Notes: generated by a model from the sequence alone, not told the origin. A DNA stretch of 64,000 nt from Rhodovulum robiginosum (GCF_003944755.1 NZ_RWGU01000038.1:1-64000); one strand, 5' to 3'. Positions 33,999 through 44,355 are shown, counted from the first letter of the stretch. Translations and numbers: made by a program.

Positions 33999-35392
33999 GT
34001 TTCCTCCTTCAGGCTGACTGCGGCCTCGGGGAACCAGAGATATTCGCTGAGAACGAAGACCTCGTCGTCCGAGCCCGGCTTGAGGTTGAAAAATTCCAGC
34101 ACCTTCGCACCGTCGGCGGCCAGTTCGAAGGCGCGGCCCTGTTGCGGGCTGACGATGGCCAGATCGCCGCGCGCGGTGCGCGTGTGCTTGCCCCGGATCC
34201 GGGTGTAAAAGCCGGTCTCGGCGCCGTCGTGCAAAACCTCGCTGCCCGCCTGCGCCGGGTCGAGCGCAAGGATGCGGCTGACGCCGGTGCCCATGGCGTT
34301 GTCGAACACGGTGATCGTGCCGTCGGCCTGCCAGTCGGGGTCGTGCTGGCGCAGCATCCCGCCGGTGCGGTACCAGCGGATCTTGAGGCTGTCGGGGTCG
34401 AGCACCATCACCGTGTTGAGATTGCGCGCGCTGATCAGCAGGTCGCCGGCCTCGAACCCGGGGAAGGCACCGGCCATGGCCGGCGTCAGCGGCTCGATAT
34501 CGTTGAAATGCACCGGGTCGTGTTGCCACCGTCCGATGATGCCGGCGGCGTTGGTCTGCACCTCGTTTTCGTCCAGGCGGCCAAGTTCGAACAGGCCGAG
34601 GCCGGGGTTGGCGGCCATGATCGCGCCGACGCCGATCTCGCGTAACACCGCGCCGGTGGCGAGGTCGATCTGCACAAGGCCGGTGTCGGGCGCGTCGGGG
34701 TCGGGGCCCATCGGGGCAAAGCCGTCGTCGCGCAGCGCCCAGAGGCTGCGGCCCTCCGTGCCAAGCGTGACGGAATGATGATACCGCCCCGGCACCACCC
34801 AGACCGGGCGGTTGCAGGCATCGCGCCGTTGCAGCGCCGCGCCGTTGTCGAAGGCGAAGACGAGCGATTCGTCGGGCAGCATGGCAAGACCGTGCAGCAG
34901 GATGTTGCTGTCGCCGTTGGGGTCGGCGCCCGGCACGTCCGTTTCGTCCAGCGTCCAGCGGCGGACCACCCTCAGCTCGGGGTCGAGCAGGGCGGCGACA
35001 TGGGCGGGGTGCCCGTCCACGTGCATCGCACCGGTCAACAGCCGCCAGCCGCGGTCGGCTTTCGACGCCTCGCCCCGCACGATCAGCCCTGACAGCGGCG
35101 TGCCGTCGGCCATGCGCACCGGGCGAAACCCCGCCTCGTCGAAATCGGGCCGGGGGACAGACAGGCTCTTGGTCTGGACGGTGCCGGTGATCAGCCCCGC
35201 CGCCTCGTTCCAGGCGCGCTCGACGACCCAGGGGAAAGAGGCCACGCGCAGCGCCACCCGGCCCAGCGCGCCGGTGCGGTCGGGCTGCACCAAGCCCTTG
35301 AGCGCCGTCCATGAAAACAGCATCAGCACCAGAAAGCCCAGCATCGCCAGGCTCACCCTTGCTGCAAGTCTTGTCGAGCGGTCCGTTTGCAT
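33983..35392 (-). CDS. Arylsulfotransferase (ASST)-like membrane-anchored protein
   Basis: The 469-residue product has one N-terminal membrane segment (about 12-32) and a large extracytoplasmic domain. It contains repeats typical of a beta-propeller in ASST-like proteins: GDSNILLHGLAMLPDESLVFAFD, PGRYHHSVTLGTEGRSLWAL, DPVHFNDIEPL, NTVMVLDPDSLKIRWYRTG, LRQHDPDWQADGTITVFDN. His residues in HH, HFND and RQHDP are at positions where ASST proteins have them. Whether it transfers sulfate is not proven. AAGGAGCG precedes the ATG at 35392. It is first in the four-gene cassette. Confidence 0.68.
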   Translation of the reverse strand: MQTDRSTRLAARVSLAMLGFLVLMLFSWTALKGLVQPDRTGALGRVALRVASFPWVVERAWNEAAGLITGTVQTKSLSVPRPDFDEAGFRPVRMADGTPLSGLIVRGEASKADRGWRLLTGAMHVDGHPAHVAALLDPELRVVRRWTLDETDVPGADPNGDSNILLHGLAMLPDESLVFAFDNGAALQRRDACNRPVWVVPGRYHHSVTLGTEGRSLWALRDDGFAPMGPDPDAPDTGLVQIDLATGAVLREIGVGAIMAANPGLGLFELGRLDENEVQTNAAGIIGRWQHDPVHFNDIEPLTPAMAGAFPGFEAGDLLISARNLNTVMVLDPDSLKIRWYRTGGMLRQHDPDWQADGTITVFDNAMGTGVSRILALDPAQAGSEVLHDGAETGFYTRIRGKHTRTARGDLAIVSPQQGRAFELAADGAKVLEFFNLKPGSDDEVFVLSEYLWFPEAAVSLKEETCLTD

Positions 35393-35528
35393 CGCTCCTT
35401 GTCCGTCACCGTCGAGATTGCGAGTTATTCTAAGGTCATGCCTTGTCAGAAATTGGGCGGGAAGCCGTTGCTTCTTTGGAAACAGGCGGGCGCGTTTGCA
35501 TTCCCTCGCCGCCGTGCTAGGCGAAGAC

Positions 35529-36458
35529 ATGCTCGCGGTGCTGTTGAAAACCCTTCCGTTCTTCGCCCTGATCGGCCTTGGCTACGGTGCCGGGCGGACG
35601 CGGTTTTTCACGCCCGAGGCCACGGCCTACCTGACCAAGTTCGTGTTCTACTTCGCGCTTTCGGCGATGCTGTTCCGGTTTTCCGCCAACCTGTCGCTTG
35701 CCGAGGTTTTCGACACGCGGTTCGTTCTGGCCTATCTGGCAGCCACCGGCAGCGTCTATCTGCTGGCCACAGCGGTGTCGTTCCTGCGCGGGCGCGGGGT
35801 CGAGGAGGCGGCGGTGGAGTCGCAATGCGCTGTGATCGGCAATGTGGGCTTTCTTGGTGTTCCGATGCTGGTCTTGCTGCTGGGCGAGGCGGCGATCGGG
35901 CCGGTGATGATGGTGCTGGCCGCCGATCTGATCGTCTTCGGCAGCCTTATCGTGATCCTGATTACCGGCGGGCGTGACGGGCGGATGTCGCCGGCGATCC
36001 TGCGCACGGTCGGGCTGGGGCTGTTGAAGAACCCGATGATCGTGTCGATCGTGCTGGGGCTCTCGTGGGCGGCGCTGGACCTGCCGTTTCCCACCCCGCT
36101 GGAAGAGTTCGTAACCCTCCTGGGTGCGGCGGCCACACCCGGTGCGCTGTTCGCCATCGGCGCGTCGCTGGCCACCAAATCGGCGGTGCGGGTGTACGAC
36201 GCGGCGCTGCTGTCGCTGTTCAAGTTGGTGGTCCATCCGGCGGCGGTCGCGTTCAGCGCCCTCGTGCTGTTCGACGTCGCGCCCTATCCCGCGGGGGTGA
36301 TGATCGCCGCGGCGTCGCTGCCCGTGGCGGGCAACGTCTTTATCCTGGCGCAGCATTACAATGTGGCGCCGCAGCGCGTCTCGGCGTCGATCCTGATCTC
36401 GACCGCGGCCTCGGTGCTGAGCGTCTCGGCGGTGATCGCGTGGGTCTCGGCGCTCTAG
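35529..36458 (+). CDS. AEC-family (auxin efflux carrier-like) transporter
   Basis: The 309-residue membrane protein starts MLAVLLKTLPFFALIGLGYGAGRTRFFTPEA and has about ten hydrophobic segments with the AEC pattern: AVIGNVGFLGVPMLVLLLGEAA, GLLKNPMIVSIVLGLSWA, GAAATPGALFAIGASLA, and SLPVAGNVFILAQHYNVAPQRVSASILISTA. These proteins export organic anions such as malonate; the substrate is unknown. It is divergent from the ASST-like gene; the 136-base gap shows no clear promoter. Confidence 0.9.
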   Translation: MLAVLLKTLPFFALIGLGYGAGRTRFFTPEATAYLTKFVFYFALSAMLFRFSANLSLAEVFDTRFVLAYLAATGSVYLLATAVSFLRGRGVEEAAVESQCAVIGNVGFLGVPMLVLLLGEAAIGPVMMVLAADLIVFGSLIVILITGGRDGRMSPAILRTVGLGLLKNPMIVSIVLGLSWAALDLPFPTPLEEFVTLLGAAATPGALFAIGASLATKSAVRVYDAALLSLFKLVVHPAAVAFSALVLFDVAPYPAGVMIAAASLPVAGNVFILAQHYNVAPQRVSASILISTAASVLSVSAVIAWVSAL

Positions 36459-36516
36459 CCTTGCGCGGGGCCGGTAAGGCGCGCTAGGCCGGGGCGAACC
36501 ATCAGGAGGGCCAGCG

Positions 36517-37347
36517 ATGGAAGCGGTTTCGGAAAACAGGTGCTTCGGCGGTGTTCAGGGCGTCTATCGCCACCCGTCCGGCGTGTGCGGCTGCGACATG
36601 ACCTTCGGTCTGTTCCTGCCCGAAGAGGCCGAGGCCGGGCCGGTGCCTGTCATCTGGTACCTCTCGGGGCTGACCTGCACCCACGAGAACGCCATGGTCA
36701 AGGCCGGGGCCCAGCAATGGGCGGCCGAACAGGGGGTGGCGCTGATCTTTCCCGACACCTCGCCGCGGGGCGAGGGCGTGGCCGATGACGAGATGTACAA
36801 TCTCGGGACCGGCGCGGGCTTTTACGTGAACGCCACCCAAGACCCCTGGGCCGCCAATTACCGGATGTGGGACTACGTGGCCGAAGAGCTGCCGCGCCTG
36901 CTGGTCAACGCCTTCGCCATCGACGAGGAACGCCAGTCGATCATGGGCCATTCCATGGGTGGGCACGGGGCGCTGACCATCGCCATGGCCTATCCCGGCC
37001 GGTTTTCCAGCGTATCGGCCTTTGCGCCGATCACCCATCCCAGCGAATCCGACTGGGCGAAAAAGCCGATCCATGCCTATCTGGGCGAGGGTCAGGTCGA
37101 CTGGACCCGTCACGATGCGTGCCTGTCGCTCAGGGCCAACGGCTTCGCCGGGCCGATGCTGATCGACCAGGGCACGTCGGACCAGTTTATTGACGCGCTG
37201 ATGCCCGAGGCGCTGGCCGCCGCGATCACCGAGACGCGCCACCCCGGCACGGTGCGGATGCAGAAAAGCTATGACCACAGCTATTTCTTCGTCTCCACCT
37301 TCATGGAGGATCACGTCGCCTTCCACGCCGAGGCGCTATACGGGTGA
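36517..37347 (+). CDS. fghA: S-formylglutathione hydrolase
   Basis: FghA releases formate from S-formylglutathione in glutathione-dependent formaldehyde oxidation. The 276-residue esterase-D-like product has GHSMGGH with nucleophile S146, the oxyanion region [11 protein letters not shown] (48-58) and YDHSYFF near residue 250 with the catalytic His. CAGGAGGGCC precedes the ATG. It overlaps the YaiI-type gene by 4 bases. Confidence 0.95.
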   Translation: MEAVSENRCFGGVQGVYRHPSGVCGCDMTFGLFLPEEAEAGPVPVIWYLSGLTCTHENAMVKAGAQQWAAEQGVALIFPDTSPRGEGVADDEMYNLGTGAGFYVNATQDPWAANYRMWDYVAEELPRLLVNAFAIDEERQSIMGHSMGGHGALTIAMAYPGRFSSVSAFAPITHPSESDWAKKPIHAYLGEGQVDWTRHDACLSLRANGFAGPMLIDQGTSDQFIDALMPEALAAAITETRHPGTVRMQKSYDHSYFFVSTFMEDHVAFHAEALYG

Positions 37348-37793
37348 GCCGGGTTTTCGTCGATGCCGATGCCTGCCCGGTCAAGGCCGAGGCGCTCAGG
37401 GTGGCTGAGCGGCACGGGGCCGAGGTGATGTACGTCGCCAATGGGGGGCTCAGGCCGGTCGAGCATCCGCTGGCGCGGATGGTCTACGTTCCGGAAGGCC
37501 CCGACGAGGCCGACAAGTGGATCGCCGAGCGCGCGGGGCCGGGCGACGTGGTGGTGACCGCCGACATTCCGCTCGCCGCGAAATGCGTGGCCGCCGGGGC
37601 CGCGGTGCTGAACCACACGGGCGAGCCCTTTACCCAGGCCAATATCGGCCAAAAGCTCGCCACCCGCGACCTGATGGCCGACCTGCGCGCGGCCGACCCG
37701 TTCCGCCAGGGCGGCGGGCGGGCGTTTTCCAAGGCCGACCGGGCGCGGTTTCTCGACGCGCTGGAGTGTGCGCTCAGGGCCGCGGCGCGTTAA
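37344..37793 (+). CDS. YaiI/YqxD-family protein (DUF188)
   Basis: The 149-residue product starts at a GTG overlapping the fghA stop. It begins [25 protein letters not shown], and includes [31 protein letters not shown] and [28 protein letters not shown] and ADIPLA are the hallmarks of this PIN-like family, whose biochemical role is unknown. The 3' end overlaps the convergent gene by 20 bases. Confidence 0.93.
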   Translation: MSRVFVDADACPVKAEALRVAERHGAEVMYVANGGLRPVEHPLARMVYVPEGPDEADKWIAERAGPGDVVVTADIPLAAKCVAAGAAVLNHTGEPFTQANIGQKLATRDLMADLRAADPFRQGGGRAFSKADRARFLDALECALRAAAR

Positions 37794-38340
37794 CGGTCGT
37801 CCACAGATCGTTCCGGCGGCTTTTCCTGGCGCGACGGACAACGCCCTCGCTTTGCAGATCTTCGAGGATTTTCTCGACCTCGACCGGGTCGGGCCCCTTC
37901 AGGTCGCGGGCGATCCCCTCCGGGGTGCGGAAGGCGAAGCGCGACTCTCGGATGGCTTTCACCACCTCTTCGGCGGGGCCTGCCGTCGTTTCGGCGGCCA
38001 CCGCCGCGGCCGCCGGTTCCGACACCGCCTCTCGGGTTTCCTCGGCGATCTCGTCGGCTTTTTGCGCGATCTGCTTGGCCTCCTGCACCTCTTTGCGCAG
38101 TTCGCGCAGCTCGACCTCGGCACCGCCGAACTTGAAGCTCTTCACATAAGGCAGCAGCCAGGGCAGGAAGATCGCCACCACCAGCGACAGGCCCATCGCG
38201 TCGATCGTGACCCCTGCGACAAAGAAATGCACATAGGTCATCCCCGCCGCGGTCAGGCTGGCCAGAAGCGCCAGAATGGCGGCGAAGTTCGAGGGCGGGT
38301 GGTCCTTCGGTGCATCGGTTCTGGGCGTCTCGGGGGCCAT
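37774..38340 (-). CDS. Membrane protein with coiled coil and C-terminal winged-helix-like region
   Basis: The 188-residue product has two membrane helices (about 22-43 and 48-66), then a charged helix of coiled-coil type ([20 protein letters not shown] to ETREAVSE, about 72-106), an Ala-rich linker, and a C-terminal domain ([20 protein letters not shown]...[18 protein letters not shown]) that resembles a small winged helix. No named family is recognised. CAGGAG before the ATG at 38340 supports the start. It overlaps the 3' end of the convergent YaiI-type gene. Confidence 0.75.
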   Translation of the reverse strand: MAPETPRTDAPKDHPPSNFAAILALLASLTAAGMTYVHFFVAGVTIDAMGLSLVVAIFLPWLLPYVKSFKFGGAEVELRELRKEVQEAKQIAQKADEIAEETREAVSEPAAAAVAAETTAGPAEEVVKAIRESRFAFRTPEGIARDLKGPDPVEVEKILEDLQSEGVVRRARKSRRNDLWTTVNAPRP

Positions 38341-38409
38341 CGGAAAACTCCTGTTTGCAATGCGCCCAAGATATCCTAACCCAAGGACAGGCGGAACAAG
38401 GGGTGCGAT

Positions 38410-39039
38410 GTGCCCATCGACGCAGTCATCTTCGATATCGGCCGGGTGCTGATCGACTGGCAGCCCGAGCGGTTCTTCGACCGGGTGATCGGCCCCGAAC
38501 GGCGCCGGGCGATGTTCCGCACGGTCGACCTTTACACGATGAACGACGGTATCGACCGGGGCGACGATTTCCGCGGCGCGGTCTACGGGTTGGCCGAGGC
38601 GCACCCCGAATTCGCCGACGCGATCCGGCTCTGGCACGACCGCTGGGTCGAGATGGCCAGCCCGCATTTCCCGGCCTCGGTGCACCTGCTGCACGCGCTC
38701 CGGGCGCGCGGCGTGCCGGTCTTTGCGCTGACCAATTTCGGCGTCGGCAGTTTCGAGGTGGCCCGCGCGGCCTATCCGTTTCTCGACGATTTCGACCGGC
38801 GCTATATCTCGGGCTGCCTGAAGGTGATGAAGCCCGAGCCGGAGATCTACCGGATCGTCGAGGAGGATTGCGGCCTCGCCCCCGAGTGCCTGCTTTTCAC
38901 CGACGACAAACCCGAAAACGTGGCCGCCGCCGCGGCGCGGGGATGGGCGACCCATCTCTTCGACGGCCCCGAGGGCTGGGCGGCGCGGCTGGTGCAAGAG
39001 GGCCTGCTGAGCCCGGAGGAGGCCGCCCATGCCGCCTGA
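38410..39039 (+). CDS. HAD-superfamily hydrolase (YihX/epoxide-hydrolase N-terminal type)
   Basis: The 209-residue product has motif I FDIGRVLIDWQPERFF (residues 8-23), motif II ALTNFGVG, the Lys of KVMKPEPEIYR, and motif IV LFTDDKPENVAAAAARGW. This is the YihX-like subgroup, which includes sugar-phosphate phosphatases; the substrate is unknown. The first Asp of DxD is present but the second is Gly (DIG), as in this subgroup. Start is GTG at 38410. It overlaps the next gene by 11 bases. Confidence 0.9.
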   Translation: MPIDAVIFDIGRVLIDWQPERFFDRVIGPERRRAMFRTVDLYTMNDGIDRGDDFRGAVYGLAEAHPEFADAIRLWHDRWVEMASPHFPASVHLLHALRARGVPVFALTNFGVGSFEVARAAYPFLDDFDRRYISGCLKVMKPEPEIYRIVEEDCGLAPECLLFTDDKPENVAAAAARGWATHLFDGPEGWAARLVQEGLLSPEEAAHAA

Positions 39040-39949
39040 GCTGATCGACTATGCAACCGGCGAGCCGCTTTTGGACTGGATCGCGCTGACCGAGGCGCTG
39101 GAGGCCGGCCATTCCCTGCCGCGCGCCGAGATCGCCGACAGCTTTCTCTACCGCGGCAGCGATACGATGTTGAACCGCGCCGCCTGGATCGAGGGACTGG
39201 GGATCGCGGTCAAGACGGCGACGGTCTTTCCCGGCAACCCGACACATGACAAACCGGCGGTGAATGGCGGGATGTGCCTTTATTCCAATTGCGACGGGCT
39301 GCTGGAGGCGATCGTCGATTTCCACCTGGTCACCAAGTGGAAGACCGCGGGCGACAGCCTTTTGGCGGCGCGCAAACTCGCCCGGCCCGACAGCGAGCGT
39401 ATCCTGATCGTCGGCGCCGGCACCGTGGCCCATTCGCTGTACGAGGCCTATTTCGCGGCCTTCCCCAAGGCCCGTTTCACCGTGTGGAACCGCAGCGCGG
39501 CGGGCGCCCAGCGGCTGGCCAGCGCCTTTCCAGATATCGAGGTCGCGCCCGACCTGGAGGCGGCTGTGCGCGCCGCCGATATCGTGACCTCGGCCACCAT
39601 GGCAACCGCGCCGCTGATCATGGGCGACTGGCTGCGCCCCGGCCAGCATATCGACCTGATCGGCGCGTTCCGCCCCGACATGCGCGAGGCCGACGATGCC
39701 GCGCTGAAACGTGCGCGGATATTCGTGGACAGCCGCGCCACGACGCTCGACCATATCGGCGAGCTGAAGATCCCGCTCGAGGCCGGCGCGATCGGGCGCG
39801 AGGACGTGGTGGCCGATTATTACGACCTGCCGAGCGGCGATTTCGCCCGGCGCTCGGACGACGAGATCACGCTGTTCAAGAATGGCGGCGGCGCCCATCT
39901 CGACCTGATGTCCGGGCGTTACATCCTCGGCGCGTGGCGCGCGCGATGA
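39029..39949 (+). CDS. Ornithine cyclodeaminase / mu-crystallin family protein
   Basis: The 306-residue product has the NAD-binding Rossmann motif ILIVGAGTVAHSLYEAYFA (about 127-145) and the family features AVKTATVFPGNPTHDKPAVNGGMCLY and ADIVTSATMATAPLIMGDWLRPGQHIDLIGAFRPDMRE. Members act as ornithine cyclodeaminases, alanine dehydrogenases or imine reductases; which applies here is not clear. It overlaps the HAD gene by 11 bases and the hydrolase by 4. Confidence 0.9.
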   Translation: MPPELIDYATGEPLLDWIALTEALEAGHSLPRAEIADSFLYRGSDTMLNRAAWIEGLGIAVKTATVFPGNPTHDKPAVNGGMCLYSNCDGLLEAIVDFHLVTKWKTAGDSLLAARKLARPDSERILIVGAGTVAHSLYEAYFAAFPKARFTVWNRSAAGAQRLASAFPDIEVAPDLEAAVRAADIVTSATMATAPLIMGDWLRPGQHIDLIGAFRPDMREADDAALKRARIFVDSRATTLDHIGELKIPLEAGAIGREDVVADYYDLPSGDFARRSDDEITLFKNGGGAHLDLMSGRYILGAWRAR

Positions 39950-40872
39950 TCTGGGTTGCGGTTCTTCTCGCACTGGTGGCGTTCAGCTACATCGCGTCCG
40001 AGCGGATGCGCCGGCCGATGGACGCCCGCGCCCGCGCCCGAGGCGAGGCGCCGGGGCGGTTTGCCAAGCTTTCGCAAGGGATCACCCATTACCGCTGGCA
40101 GGGGCCGGTGGCCGGGCCGGTGGCGGTGTGCATCCACGGGCTGACCAGTTCGTCCTATGTCTGGGACGAGGTCGCGCAGAACCTCACCCGCATGGGCTAT
40201 CGCGTGCTGCGCTACGATCTCTACGGGCGCGGGCTGTCTGACCGGCCCGAGGGCCGGCAGGACCGTGACTTCTTCCTGCAACAGCTGCGCGATCTGCTGG
40301 CGCATGAGGGACTGGACGACGACCTGACCCTCGTGGGCTACTCGATGGGCGGGGCCATCGCCACGGCGTTCGCATCGGAAGAGCCCAATCGCGTGGACCG
40401 GCTGATGCTGATCGCGCCGGCGGGGCTGGGCCACACGCCTGGGCGGCTGGCCGGCTTCGCCCGCGACGTGCCGGTGCTGGGCGACTGGATGATCCGGGTG
40501 GTGGGCGGCTGGCATCAGCGCCGCGCCGCCCGCGTGGCCGGGCGCCAGCCGGGCGTGCCTGCGGACCTGCCCGGGAAACAGGCCGGCGAGACGCGGTTTC
40601 GCGGATACATGCCCGCGATCCTGTCCAGCCTGCGGCACATGCTGCCCGCCGATCAGGCCGCCGATCACCGCCGCATCGCCGAGGCTGGTATTCCGGTGCT
40701 GGCCGTTTGGGGAGAGGCGGACGAGACGATCCGGCTGGCCGCGCTGGGCCGGCTGGCCGAGATCAACCGCGCCGCCATGCAGGTCAGCCTGCCCGAGGCG
40801 TCCCACGCGCTGGTCTATACCCGCGCGGACGACATCCACAGCGCGATGCAGGACTTTCTGCGCGAGATGTAG
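39946..40872 (+). CDS. Alpha/beta-hydrolase with N-terminal membrane anchor
   Basis: The 308-residue product starts at an ATG overlapping the previous stop. Residues 1-17 are hydrophobic (MIWVAVLLALVAFSYIA), probably an anchor. The fold shows the oxyanion motif HGLTSSSYVWDEV, nucleophile elbow GYSMGG, and late Asp/His candidates in WGEADETIRL and LPEASHALVY. The substrate is unknown. Confidence 0.88.
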   Translation: MIWVAVLLALVAFSYIASERMRRPMDARARARGEAPGRFAKLSQGITHYRWQGPVAGPVAVCIHGLTSSSYVWDEVAQNLTRMGYRVLRYDLYGRGLSDRPEGRQDRDFFLQQLRDLLAHEGLDDDLTLVGYSMGGAIATAFASEEPNRVDRLMLIAPAGLGHTPGRLAGFARDVPVLGDWMIRVVGGWHQRRAARVAGRQPGVPADLPGKQAGETRFRGYMPAILSSLRHMLPADQAADHRRIAEAGIPVLAVWGEADETIRLAALGRLAEINRAAMQVSLPEASHALVYTRADDIHSAMQDFLREM

Positions 40873-40947
40873 GGGCGCTTCATGTAACGGTCGCTTCGTG
40901 CCGCGCCGTCTTTCCTTCTGCGCCGCAGCGACTTACATAGCCGATCC

Positions 40948-42030
40948 ATGACCGACACGCTGCCCAGCCTCTACGACGCGCGGGTCGATGCGGGCGCGCT
41001 GTCCGCAGACCCGGTACAGCGCGCGGCGCTGGAGCCGCTTGAACGCATCCGACAAGCGCTGGAAAACCCGCCGCCCGCGCCGCGCGGCGGGCTCTTTCGC
41101 AAGGCGCCCCCGCCCGAGCCGGTGACCGGGCTTTACCTCTGGGGCGGGGTCGGGCGCGGCAAGTCGATGCTGATGGACCTCTTTCACGATCACGTGGCGA
41201 TCGAGGGCAAGCGGCGGGTGCATTTCCACGCCTTCATGCAGGAGGTGCAGGCGGGGCTGCACGCCGCCCGCGCCCGTGGGGCGGACGATGCGCTGAAGCC
41301 GGTGGCGGGCGAGATTTCCGACGGCCTGCGCCTTTTGTGTTTCGACGAGATGCAGATCACCGATATCGCGGACGCGATGATCGTGGGCCGGCTGTTCCAG
41401 TTGCTCTTCGAGGCGGGGGTGACGGTGGTGACCACCTCGAACCGCCCGCCGGACGATCTTTACAAGGACGGGCTGCAACGCGTGCGCTTCCTGCCCTTTA
41501 TCGAACTGATCAAGGAGCGGCTGGAGGTGATGGAACTCGCCTCGCCGACCGATTACCGGCAGAACCGTCTGGCCGGTGCCGAGCTTTACTTCACCCCCGC
41601 CGACCGTGCGGCCCGCGCGGCGATGGAGGCGGTCTGGCAGGACTTCACCAACGGCGCCGAGGGCGTGCCGCTGAGGTTCAAGGTACAGGGTCGGATGGTC
41701 GAGCTGCCGCAGTTTCACAACGGGGTGGGGCGGGCGACCTTCTGGGATCTCTGTGCGCGGCCTCTGGGCCCGGCGGATTACCTGGCGCTGGCCGACCGGG
41801 TAAATGTGCTGATCCTAGAGGACATCCCGAACCTGTCGAGCGAGAACTACAACGAGGCACGCCGCTTCGTGACGCTGATCGACGCGCTTTACGAGGCCAA
41901 GGTGCGTCTGGTCGCCTCGGCCGCGGCGTCGCCGGAAATGCTTTACATCGAAGGGGCGGGGTCGTTCGAGTTTGAGCGCACGGCGAGCCGTCTGCGCGAG
42001 ATGCAGGCGGCGGACTGGGCGCAAGGCTGA
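40948..42030 (+). CDS. zapE: Cell division protein ZapE (AFG1-like ATPase)
   Basis: ZapE is an ATPase of the AFG1 family that affects the Z-ring in E. coli. The 360-residue product has Walker A GGVGRGKS (66-73), FHAFMQEVQAGLH, Walker B LLCFDEMQITDIADAMI, the sensor TTSNRPPDDLYKDGLQR, and IEGAGSFEFERTASRLREMQ near the C terminus, all conserved. A 75-base gap precedes it. Confidence 0.94.
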   Translation: MTDTLPSLYDARVDAGALSADPVQRAALEPLERIRQALENPPPAPRGGLFRKAPPPEPVTGLYLWGGVGRGKSMLMDLFHDHVAIEGKRRVHFHAFMQEVQAGLHAARARGADDALKPVAGEISDGLRLLCFDEMQITDIADAMIVGRLFQLLFEAGVTVVTTSNRPPDDLYKDGLQRVRFLPFIELIKERLEVMELASPTDYRQNRLAGAELYFTPADRAARAAMEAVWQDFTNGAEGVPLRFKVQGRMVELPQFHNGVGRATFWDLCARPLGPADYLALADRVNVLILEDIPNLSSENYNEARRFVTLIDALYEAKVRLVASAAASPEMLYIEGAGSFEFERTASRLREMQAADWAQG

Positions 42031-42103
42031 CCGGCCCGCGGCGGGGCCAGGACCGCTCGACACTTCTTGCCAAAACTCCCGGAAGGCGTCTTTCAGCGGC
42101 GGC

Positions 42104-43378
42104 TTAGTTGTTCTCGCGCAGCACGTGGCCGGCGAGATAGAGCGACCCGCAGATCAGGATGCGCGCGCTGGGCGCGGCGGCGGCGATCTCGGCCACGGCC
42201 TGCGCCACGCTGTCGGCGGGCGCTGCGTTCATGCCCACGGAGCGGGCCGCCTCTGCCGTCTCCGCCGCGCTCAGAGTTGCCGACTCGCCGGGGATCGAGA
42301 CCGCGTGCAGCGCCTCGGCCTGCGCTGCGAGCGGGCGCATGTAGCCGGTTACGTCCTTGGTCTTCAGCATCCCGCAGATCAGGTAGAGCGGCCGGGGCGG
42401 CAGGCGGTCCAGCGCCTCGGCCAGTGCCGCGCCGGCGGCGGGGTTGTGCCCGCCGTCGAGCCACAGCTCGGCCCGGCCGGCGGCGGCGGCGAGCGGCCCC
42501 TCGCGCAGCCGTTGCAGCCGGGCGGGCCACTCGGCGCTGGTCATCGCGGCCTCGTGCGCGGCCTCGCCCTGGCCCAGCGCGCGCAGCGCGGCCAGCGCGG
42601 CGCCGGCATTCATCACCTGGTGGGCGCCGATCAGCCGCGGCAGGGGCAAGTCCAAAAGCCCGCCTTCGTCCTGAAAGATGAGCCGGCCGCGCTCTTCCCA
42701 GACATGCCAGTGTTGAGCGTAGACCAGCAGCGGCGCGCCCAGCCGTGCCGCGCGGTCCTCGATCACCTCAAGCGCCGCCTCCTCTTGCGGGCCGACGACG
42801 CAGGGCACGCCGCGTTTGAGGATGCCGGCCTTTTCGGCGGCGATCTCTTGCAGGGTCTCGCCGAGGTAATGCTGGTGGTCGACCGAGACCGGCGTGATCA
42901 CGGTGAGCGCTGGGCGGTCGATCACGTTGGTGGCGTCGAGCCGCCCGCCGAGCCCGACCTCGAGCAGGCAGAAATCGGCGGGCTCGCGCGAAAAGGCCAG
43001 CAGGGCCGCGCAGGTCGTGATCTCGAAATAGGTGATCGGCGCATCGCCGTTGGCATCCTCGCATTCGGCCAGCACCGCGGCCAGGGCGGCCTCGGTGATC
43101 GGCCCGCCGGCCAGCCGGATGCGTTCGTGAAACCGGGCCAGGTGGGGCGAGGTGTAGCCTTGCACCAGGTGGCCCGCACCCTCCAGCCCCGCGCGGATCA
43201 TCTCCAGCGTCGAGCCCTTGCCGTTGGTGCCGGCGATATGGATCACAGGGGCGAGGCGCGCCTCTGGATTGCCGAGCGCGCCGAGCAGGCGCCAGACCCG
43301 GTCGAGCGTCAGGTCGATGACCTTGGGATGAAGCGCCATCATCCGCTCGAGCAGGACGTCGCTGGAGCGCGTGCTCAC
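42104..43378 (-). CDS. folC: Bifunctional folylpolyglutamate synthase / dihydrofolate synthase
   Basis: FolC adds glutamate to dihydropteroate and to folates in the cytoplasm. The 424-residue product starts at GTG 43378, overlapping the accD stop. It has the P-loop GTNGKGS (50-56), [69 protein letters not shown] and LDGGHNPAA, each a Mur-ligase-type FolC motif. accD-folC is a widely conserved pair. Confidence 0.95.
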   Translation of the reverse strand: MSTRSSDVLLERMMALHPKVIDLTLDRVWRLLGALGNPEARLAPVIHIAGTNGKGSTLEMIRAGLEGAGHLVQGYTSPHLARFHERIRLAGGPITEAALAAVLAECEDANGDAPITYFEITTCAALLAFSREPADFCLLEVGLGGRLDATNVIDRPALTVITPVSVDHQHYLGETLQEIAAEKAGILKRGVPCVVGPQEEAALEVIEDRAARLGAPLLVYAQHWHVWEERGRLIFQDEGGLLDLPLPRLIGAHQVMNAGAALAALRALGQGEAAHEAAMTSAEWPARLQRLREGPLAAAAGRAELWLDGGHNPAAGAALAEALDRLPPRPLYLICGMLKTKDVTGYMRPLAAQAEALHAVSIPGESATLSAAETAEAARSVGMNAAPADSVAQAVAEIAAAAPSARILICGSLYLAGHVLRENN

Positions 43379-44355
43379 GTCTTTTGCGGCTCGTCTTCGG
43401 GCGGGGGGGGCGTGGCGCCGTGGGGGGCGGGGGGCTGTACCTCGGGCTGGGGCTCGGGCAATTGTGCAAAGCTTGCCGGCGGGGGCAGGTCGCCCCGCAC
43501 GGCCGGGGGCAGGCCCATCAGCATGCGGGTGATGGTGATCAGCTCGTCGCGCATCTTGCCGCGGGGCGTCACCAGGTCGAGCATACCGTGTTCGAGCAGG
43601 TATTCGGCGCGCTGAAAACCCTCGGGCAGCTTTTCGCGGATCGTCTGTTCGATGACGCGCGGGCCGGCAAAACAGATCAGCGCGCCGGGCTCTGCGATCT
43701 GGATGTCGCCGAGCATGGCGTAAGAGGCGGTGACGCCCCCGGTAGTGGGATGGGTCAGCACCACGATATAGGGCAGCCCGGCCTCTTTCAGCATCTGCAC
43801 GGCCACCGTGCTGCGCGGCATCTGCATCAGGCTGAGGATACCCTCCTGCATCCGCGCCCCGCCGGCGGCGGAGAACAGGATCAGCGGTCGCCTGAGCTCG
43901 GTCGCGCGCTGGGCCGCGGCGACGATGGCGTTGCCCACATACATGCCCATGGACCCGCCCATGAAACTGAAATCCTGCGCCGCGGCGACAACGGGTGTGC
44001 GCCCGATCTCGCCCTCGGCGACCAGCATCGCCTCTTTCTCGCCGGTGCCCTTTTGCGCGGCGCGCATGCGGTCGGGGTATCGCTTTTGGTCGCGGAACTG
44101 CAGCGGGTCGGCGACGGGGTGGGGCACCTCGATCTCGTTGAAGATGCCGCCGTCGAACAGCGTCAGGAACCGGTCGCGCGGGGTGATCCCCATATGATGG
44201 CCGCAATTGTTGCAGACATTCAGGCTTTCGGCCATTTCCCGATGAAACAGCATCGTCCCGCAGGACTCGCACTTGGTCCACAGGTTCTCGGGCATTTCAC
44301 GGCGCGAGAACAGCGAGTTGATCTTGGGCCGGACGTAGTTGGAAATCCAGTTCAT
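43375..44355 (-). CDS. accD: Acetyl-CoA carboxylase carboxyltransferase subunit beta
   Basis: AccD with AccA transfers carboxyl from biotin to acetyl-CoA in fatty-acid synthesis. The 326-residue product has a zinc ribbon with C29, C32, C48 and C51, then the crotonase-fold core ([78 protein letters not shown]). The last about 50 residues are Pro-rich. Its stop overlaps the folC GTG. Confidence 0.96.
   Translation of the reverse strand: MNWISNYVRPKINSLFSRREMPENLWTKCESCGTMLFHREMAESLNVCNNCGHHMGITPRDRFLTLFDGGIFNEIEVPHPVADPLQFRDQKRYPDRMRAAQKGTGEKEAMLVAEGEIGRTPVVAAAQDFSFMGGSMGMYVGNAIVAAAQRATELRRPLILFSAAGGARMQEGILSLMQMPRSTVAVQMLKEAGLPYIVVLTHPTTGGVTASYAMLGDIQIAEPGALICFAGPRVIEQTIREKLPEGFQRAEYLLEHGMLDLVTPRGKMRDELITITRMLMGLPPAVRGDLPPPASFAQLPEPQPEVQPPAPHGATPPPPEDEPQKT

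Noticed and set aside
34812-35528. Long in-frame extension of the AEC transporter gene
   Set aside because: It lies opposite the ASST-like gene, is Ser/Arg-rich by composition, and the AEC family start is at 35529 with a normal first membrane helix.
42104-44281. One 725-codon minus-strand frame covering folC and most of accD
   Set aside because: Only the folC part is protein-like; the accD part is a shifted shadow. The real folC start is the GTG at 43378 that overlaps the accD stop.
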